From Aquilaria yunnanensis (Eukaryota; Streptophyta; Magnoliopsida; Malvales; Thymelaeaceae), in contig CM077597.1 of the NCBI GenBank assembly GCA_039654915.1, forward strand, positions 55,580,001-55,644,000: a DNA stretch of 64,000 nt, in the 5' to 3' direction. Of this stretch, positions 57,633 to 64,000 are shown piece after piece. Under the pieces are notes generated by a model. That model was not told where the DNA came from and did no database searches. It saw nothing but the letters and a program-made list of their open reading frames with translations. A program made the position numbers and the translations under genes. Each line of letters opens with the position of its first letter. The first letter of the stretch is position 1.

Positions 57633-59090
57633 TGGCACAGTTTTCATGCCCCGAACTGCCCTGGCCCATTTGGGCCCGATTATCAGAGTAATACAATAGA
57701 AGTTATTCATACAGAAGGGGCTTTATTAACTATTATGAGCACCTACGACATGACTCTAGGATCTATTTTGGTACTGTCAATTAATTACTTCCTAGGTAAT
57801 GTTAGGGTGCTCTTTAGGTACAAGCTAGCACCTAAGTGGAATTTCTAGTGTTCCATTCATGATTTTATCTTGCTTACATGCATACTTCATCATATGCATA
57901 CTTTATTCCAATTCAACATAAGCTTCCCCTGTAATATCTTCAAATGCTCATTTCATCCAAGCTACATATAGCCATACACTTAATCCACTAAATGCATCAG
58001 ATGTGTGTCCATCAAGTGTATGCATGGCAACCAAGAAGCCCATATTCCATTTCAAGTTTGAAAACCATATTTCATATCCATGAGCATTCTGCCAAAATCT
58101 AGTACACATAACACAATCATCCATCAAAACATTCCACCTGCATGAATTCAAGCATACTTCTCGTATAATCATCCTTTAAAGTCATCAACATCATCAGTCA
58201 TCATAATCATCCATCCAAAGCAAAATTCATCATCATAAGTTATCCAAAACTATGCCTATCCATAGCATAGCAAACAAGCATCATCTACTTGGAAGACATA
58301 CCAAGGAATGCTTCAAGTCTAAGTTTATCCAAGTTCAAGTTTTACAGACCAAGTTCTCATAACTACTTAATCTTTAACTCATATAAACATGGAATACAAT
58401 CCAGCTTATAGACTCCATATCCTGCACAGGTAAGTCCACAACATTAGCTTGATCCACAAGCAATCTCTACCACATAAGTCACTTTGAACATATGAATATA
58501 TTGAGCAACACTATACCCAACCCTTTAGCACATCATAACGAGTACTCTGGTACTCTTCGCTTGATCTATCAAGCCATCCATTTCCTGAAAACGTAGAGCA
58601 GGGCGGGTCAGTTATAAAACTCATTAAGAATCCCGGCGGCATCCAATGCTAAGTGAGGTAATTATCTCATGACTTTCTTAGTCATTATACGGCTTTCAAA
58701 GCCTAACTTGCGCCAAGATTATAATGGCAATTAATCCATGTTCCTGCAAAGGAAAACGCTAAAAAAAAGAAAACAAAAGATATAATGCAATAGAAATAAT
58801 AATAATAATATTCTGGGTCAACATGCACAAACAATTTCAGAGAAGCACACAACTCAACACACACAACACTGTTCTCGTAACATCGTGTCTCATGACACCA
58901 TTCCTCGTGGAACCATTGGTAACATTTCCATAACACCATTCCTGGTCGACAATTTCTTTATTTTATACTGAGTGCATTAACTTGGGACCGAGTTGGCCAA
59001 ACTCGATGCTAAGACCCAAATGCTTGCATAATTACTCATGAGTAAACCATAGTTGCCAAAGCAAAAATACCTCACCCATTATTCACTTAT
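57633..59090. other. Unassigned repeat-like non-coding region
   Basis: AT-rich, no frame with recognisable motifs. Its left edge has a CATGCCCCGAACTGCCC segment resembling the plus-strand edge of element D's LTRs (GTGCCCCGAATTGC), so it may be a remote LTR relative in the same orientation as D. A short (AAT)n tract lies near 58796-58811. It ends where the Copia 2 LTR begins; the last five bases are CTTAT. Confidence 0.35.
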
Positions 59091-60506
59091 TGTTAGTGTT
59101 GTCCCCAAAAGCCAATCATGAGTTGACTATATTTTTGCACATTGAGTCATGATATTTTATTAAGGCATTAATCTAGCAATTATGTTTGTTGTTTTGTTTC
59201 TGCGTAACTTAACAAACATAATTGTAACCCTAGAATAATGATATTCTTAAACGTCCCTGGTATAGTACTATTGTGGAGCGGGTTGCAATAATACATAACG
59301 ACTAGCATATGTGGAGACTAATATGAGATATGTAGTTCACATATGGGTACAAGTTGGAGAACTCGTGTACTGGACCGACCCACTATGGGAATACTACATG
59401 GATCATTATATGAGTGTCATAAGTGATTCTCAAAGTGATCATGGTATATGTAGTCCTTCTACGTAAGATCATCAAGGTTCCCTACATGTGAGTCACATTC
59501 TTTGATACTTTCCTTTGTTGCTCGTAACTGAGTGAACTTGAAGGAGGTCATTGGGTATGTCACGTATCATGCGGAGGGATTTGTATGATCAAGATGGGAT
59601 TTGTCCCTCCTATGTAACGGGAGTGATATCTTCGGGCCCCTTGATAGAGTAAGACTTAGGAAAATGCATGGCCATGCTCGGATGAGTTGATATACGATAT
59701 CAATGTCATCAGCTTAAGTTAGTCTACTCGGTAATGAAGAAACCAAAGATTGGGCTATACGAGAGTGACACATTCCATGTCTCGTGCTTAGTCTTGATAT
59801 CTTGGACAAAGGGACAATGGCATATATCAGCGATGATCATAAAGGTTTAGTCGAATCATCGATAATCTTGTCACTTATGTAGCAATGATGTGTTGCTAGA
59901 CACCGCTCATTACTTATGATCATAAATGTGATTTATGATCATTGCCAACATGGCAAGAGCCTATTGGGTCGCACACATAGAGCTATTTGGATCATTAGAG
60001 TGGATGAGCTAATTATTTGGGTTATGGTTTCACTTTAATTTTGTATTAATAATGGGCCCAAGAGTTGAGCCATTATTAAGCCCGAAATTAAATCCTAATT
60101 GGATTAGGGCTTTGAAACCCATTAGGCCTGGAAGTTGAGTCTCACTATAAATACAACTTCTAGTGAGAAATTCACAGGTTTCCTTGCCCTAGCCTCCTAA
60201 AAGGACAGCCGCACTCTTCTCATGCAATTCCTTGGAGGACGCAAGCTATCACTGCGAGCGCAAGAGAAACGCATCTGCCGGGACATGGTGGAAGTGCGGT
60301 GATCCCGAGAGGCTCGTGTGAATACAATAGAGAGCTTGAACACGTCAACTATTCAGGTTTTGTGATTCAACTCTACAGTTGAGTGAGAGATCTCAACCGA
60401 AAATTAGGTATGAAAATTTTTTAACACCCAGTTTACCCCGTTTCACTTGGATCCTGGAGCGTTTCGCTTAAATTCCGCTGCGCTATTTGGCTCCCGAAAC
60501 TCAACA
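59091..60506 (+). repeat. Copia 2 5' LTR
   Basis: 1416 bp with TG...CA ends. TATAAATA at 60146-60153. Scattered substitutions relative to 11499-12914 reversed. Confidence 0.92.
60146..60153 (+). promoter_or_regulatory. TATA box in Copia 2 5' LTR
   Basis: CACTATAAATACAACTTC, equivalent to 11852-11859 in Copia 1. Confidence 0.7.
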
Positions 60507-60507
60507 G

Positions 60508-60519
60508 TGGTATCAGAGC
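60508..60519 (+). promoter_or_regulatory. Copia 2 primer-binding site (initiator tRNA-Met)
   Basis: TGGTATCAGAGC starts two bases after the LTR end. Confidence 0.95.
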
Positions 60520-61923
60520 TACTGGTGAAACCCTAAATCGGGATTGAGTGTTGAATCGCATGATGCTATGTGTTCGGTTGCTTTTTTGCCATGATTAATT
60601 AGATTGATTCATGATGCATGAAACCGGATTTCGTAATGAACATATGAGATATATGAAGAAACGACACAAATTGGTTAATGAGATTAACCCAAAAATTGAT
60701 AGGTATGAGATACCTATATGGATTAGGATTCTTGCAATAGTTGCAAAAACCCTAGCTTTGTTCGGATTCGGCCTGTTCGGGCACCGAAAGTAAGGTATTT
60801 TTGGTGGCTCGAATGGATTAGGAACCATCGCTCGCTGACCGGCCAGCGGGACTGCCGTATGCGAAGCGCCACATAAATAAAAACTGGTTAATCAACACGC
60901 GAAAATTGGCATGCATCTTTGTTGAATGAGATTTGACATGATATGCTGATTGTTGCTTGAAGCATGGTGCATGGTTATAGGCCTTGATTGGTTGTACTTG
61001 TAAATACGGCCTACGAGTTGTGCCTTTTCTTATCACTCTCATTGTACATTCTCTTCCCACCTTACTCCCCTTGAATGTAACTCGAGGTTTCTATTATTGA
61101 TGTAATGGTACATTATGGGATCATCCAAAGTGATATGTCCAAGTATCATCCAAGGTGGTATGTCCAAGGAGGTGAAAACAAAAGGGCAGCCAAGAATGGA
61201 AGAGAAGGAGCTTGTGAAGACTCTTTTCTTTTCTTAGGCTTTTATGATATTCCCATTGGCTTGAGAATATCGCATAGTTTGGGCTATAACCATGTCACGT
61301 TTACTTTCTTGAATGCATGAGATGCATGTTTTATATTTGTATGTGATGCATGTATAAGACAACCGGAGATAACAAATTGGTGAGATCAAACGAAAAAATC
61401 CCTCAAACAAATATTAATTCATCAAATGTGATGCCTTCCAAATGTTGGCACTCCTCGAGACTTTGATCAACATTAGGTGGGTTTGCCAAAGCAAAGCACC
61501 TATGTTCATCTTGGTAAGGCGCGATGGAATAATAGTGATATCCAAATTGCTAACTTTGGGTCCGACTTAACTAAGTCATCCTAATAGGATTAGGGACTTA
61601 GAGGCATAGAGTTGGGCTTAAGCTCATGGGATCACCTTGGACAAGTTTTATTCACCCAACTATCCAAGAGTTGCATAAGATGCAATTGGCAAGGAGTTGC
61701 CTACCTAAATAGCTGTAACTTGAGAGAAAAGCCAAAGCTGACTCAAGTTGTGGTCAAATATGGATCTTGGCCCACTAGAATACCTTAGCACCGAGGAGTT
61801 CTGAAATAATATCGAGGGTTATTATTTTGAGGAAAATAGTGGGAGTATCATTTAATAAAAGTCCTTATTAAATGAATTAAAATACATGACTCTTACACTG
61901 CATATTTACTGTTGTAGATAACC
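60520..61923 (+). other. Copia 2 5' leader
   Basis: Collinear with the Copia 1 leader. The palindrome pair of Copia 1 is reduced here to a single imperfect CGCTGACCGGCCAGCGG at 60832-60848. No coding frame supported. Confidence 0.7.
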
Positions 61924-62754
61924 ATGGCACAAAATACATCGACACTTTCATTCCGATCGATCCTTGAGAAGGAAAAACTGAATGGGACCAACTTTCTCAA
62001 ATGGTATCGAAACTTGAGGATAGTCCTCAAACAAGAGAGAAAGGCTTATGTCCTAGAGCAGCCCATTCCGAATGAGCCTGCTGCCACTGCTCCAAGAGCT
62101 GAAAGGGATGCTCATAAGAGGCATTCTGATGATGCTTTAGATGTTGCATGCCTCATGCTTATTACCATGGAATCTGAGCTTGAGAAGCAACATGAGAACA
62201 TAGGGGCGTTCGATATGATCGAACATCTCAAAATGCTTTTCCAAGAGCAAGCTAGGCATGAGAGGTTTGAAACCTCTAAGGCATTGCTTCAGTGCAAGAT
62301 GTCTGAGGGATGTCCCGTGGGTCCTCATGTGCTCAAGATGATTGGGTACATTGAGAATCTTGAGAGTTTGGGATTTGCTCTTCAGAGAGAGTTGGCTGTT
62401 GATGTAGTCTTGCAATCATTGCCTGAAAGCTACAGTCAGTTCATCATGAACTATAACATGAGCGACCTTGACAAATCCTTCCCTGAATTGCTCAACATGT
62501 TGAGAACTGCTGAGCAAAATCTTAAGAAGGCTAAGCCCATTTTGATGGTTCAAAAGGGCAAGGGAAAGGGAAAAGCCAACAAGAAGAAGGATAAAGCTAA
62601 TGGAAAGTCCAATGCTAGTTCTTCTTCAGTTGCACTGAAACCAAAGGGTGGTGTGGCAAAGGAAGGGGAGTGCTTCCATTGTAAGCAACCTGGACACTGG
62701 AAGCGCAACTGCAAGCTCTATCTTGAAGAACTTGCTAAGGAAAAGGGAAGTTAG
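61924..62754 (+). CDS. Copia 2 Gag (polyprotein truncated by stop)
   Basis: 276 codons from ATG at 61924: Gag with NGTNFLKWYRNLRIVLKQER, a Lys-rich linker and the CCHC knuckle CFHCKQPGHWKRNC, then TAG at 62752-62754, where Copia 1 has AAG (Lys). It could yield a Gag-only protein with an intact zinc knuckle. Very close to Copia 1 Gag. Confidence 0.9.
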   Translation: MAQNTSTLSFRSILEKEKLNGTNFLKWYRNLRIVLKQERKAYVLEQPIPNEPAATAPRAERDAHKRHSDDALDVACLMLITMESELEKQHENIGAFDMIEHLKMLFQEQARHERFETSKALLQCKMSEGCPVGPHVLKMIGYIENLESLGFALQRELAVDVVLQSLPESYSQFIMNYNMSDLDKSFPELLNMLRTAEQNLKKAKPILMVQKGKGKGKANKKKDKANGKSNASSSSVALKPKGGVAKEGECFHCKQPGHWKRNCKLYLEELAKEKGS

Positions 62755-64000
62755 ACTTCCACTTCAGATATTCTTGTTATAGAGGCTAACTTTTCTACTT
62801 CCTCATCTTAGGTATTGGATACTGGATGTGGATCTCACATTTGTGCAAATGTGCAGGATCTAAGTAGGAGTAGAAGATTGGCCCGAGGTGAAGTGGACCT
62901 ACGTGTTGGAAATGGAGCAAGGGTTGCTGCCTTAGCTGTAGGGACTTATGTTCTCACTTTGCCTAGTGGATTAGTTTTAGATTTAGACAACTGCTACTTT
63001 GTGCCTACTATTAGTAGAAATTTGATTTCTGTTTCTTGTTTGGACAAGAAAGGTTTTTCATTTATAATAAAGGACAAATGTTGTTCTATTTATTTGAATG
63101 AATTTTTTTATGGTAGTGCTCAACTTAGCAATGGGTTGTATGTTCTAGACCTCGAAGGTCCAATCTACAATGTGAATACCAAGAAGGTCAGATTAAATGA
63201 TTCAAACCTGACGTATCTCTGGCACTGTCGCTTGGGCCATATAAATGAGACCCGCATATCCAAGCTCCATAAGGATGGACTCTTGGACTCATTTGATTTT
63301 GAATCATATGAGACATGTGAGTCATGTTTGTTGGGCAAGATGAGCAAAGCCTTATTCATAGGGAAAAGTGAAAGGGCTAATGACTTACTAGCACTCATAC
63401 ATAGTGATGTATGTGGCCCTATGTCTACACAAGCTAGAGGAGGTTTCCAATACTTCATTACTTTCACTGATGACTTCAGCAGATATGGCTATGTGTATCT
63501 CATGAGACACAGGTCAGAATCCTTTGAAAAGTTCAAAGAATTCAAGAATGAAGTAGAGAATCAACTTGGGAAGAGTATCAAAGTGCTTCGATCAGATCAA
63601 GGTGGAGAGTACTTGGATCGAGAATTCCTTGACTATCTGAAGGAGTGTGGTATAGTATCACAACTCACTCTACCAGGTACACCTCAATGGAATGGTGTTT
63701 CTGAAAGGAGAAATCAAACTCTGTTAGACATGGTTCACTGCATGATGAGTCAAGCTGACCTTCCAAACTCCTTTTGGGGACATGCTCTAGAGACAGCCGC
63801 TTTTACACTAAACCGAGTTCCATCTAAATCGGTTCAAAAGACACCATATGAGATATGGAGTGGGAGGCGTCCCAATTTATCTTTTATGAAGATTTGGGGC
63901 TGTGACGCTTATGTTAAACGTGAATCCTCTGACAAACTAGGGCCCAAATCTCCAAAATGCCTTTTTGTTGGGTATCCCAAAGAAACAAATGGTTACTATT
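62755..64000 (+). pseudogene. Copia 2 protease-integrase part (continues beyond window)
   Basis: Same frame as Gag: a second stop TAG at 62809-62811 (Trp in Copia 1), then open to the window end. Protease VLDTGCGSHIC, integrase zinc domain (WHCRLGHI, CESCLLGK) and core (IHSDVCGPM, TDDFSRY, SDQGGEYLDREF, SERRNQTLLDM), and then the NSFWGHALETA stretch that supplies the Trp codon lost in Copia 1. Confidence 0.88.

Larger units (their letters stand above)
59091..64000 (+). mobile_element. Copia 2: second copy of the Copia 1 family, truncated by the window end
   Basis: A 5' LTR (TGTTAGTGTTG...CTCAACA, 1416 bp), tRNA-Met PBS, ~1.4-kb leader, gag and part of pol, all collinear with Copia 1 but on the plus strand. 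No net indel relative to Copia 1 over the first 655 codons. More diverged than Copia 1's two LTRs are from each other, so it is a separate, older insertion. The 3' half and TSD lie outside the window. Confidence 0.93.

Noticed and set aside
1..64000. A defence, biosynthetic or other multi-gene host system
   Set aside because: All recognisable coding sequence belongs to LTR retrotransposons. No operon-like or host gene cluster is visible.

Overview
The window looks like repeat-packed heterochromatin from a flowering-plant nuclear genome. I find no host protein-coding gene, tRNA, CRISPR array or prokaryotic feature. The evidence is plant-type Ty1/Copia and Ty3/Gypsy elements with 5-bp target-site duplications (TSDs), PBSs matching initiator tRNA-Met, a 5S rDNA-like array with ~341-bp units, and a short CCCTAAA-type telomere-like tract. 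The species cannot be told from the sequence alone.

Layout. A degenerate 5S rDNA-like array is the oldest layer I can recognise: two minus copies at 133-591, five minus copies at 49701-51154 and three plus copies at 51338-52138. A 48.9-kb block (625-49506) sits inside one 5S spacer. Removing it and one 5-bp TSD restores a 222-nt spacer, against 222-223 nt between most neighbouring copies. The block is bounded by two copies of a ~3.1-kb LTR (family H) and contains a decayed Gypsy element E (15414-46441). E is itself interrupted by a non-coding LARD-like element D (19230-28899, TSD ATGCC), a Tat-type Gypsy element G (30351-41966, TSD ATAAG) and a solo LTR of family B (43891-46351, TSD ACACA). 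The left arm holds an inverted LTR of E's family (C), split by another B LTR (4485-15214, TSD ATTAG), which is in turn split by a young Copia element (4682-12914, TSD GGCAG).

Right of the 5S arrays lie a Gypsy pol/LTR remnant F (52363-54126), a family-C LTR split by a third B LTR (54466-56948, TSD ACTTG), an unassigned 1.5-kb repeat-like stretch, and the 5' part of a second Copia copy (59091 to the window end).

How the parts work together. Each element supplies its own promoter (in the LTRs), primer site, polypurine tract, and gag/protease/integrase/RT/RNase H, or remnants of these. Copia 1 is closest to functional: its 1323-codon frame has one internal TAG and its LTRs differ at about 7 of 1417 positions. 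G carries, besides gag-pol with two RNase H domains, an antisense gene between pol and the 3' LTR that seems to have its own TATA box, ACGT-core promoter motifs and introns.

The observations most worth following are the 5S-like family, whose consensus differs from ordinary plant 5S by paired changes in helix IV; the antisense gene of G; and LTR junctions lying at the 5' ends of 5S copies. Limits: everything was read by eye; alignments, percent identities and family names need computation.
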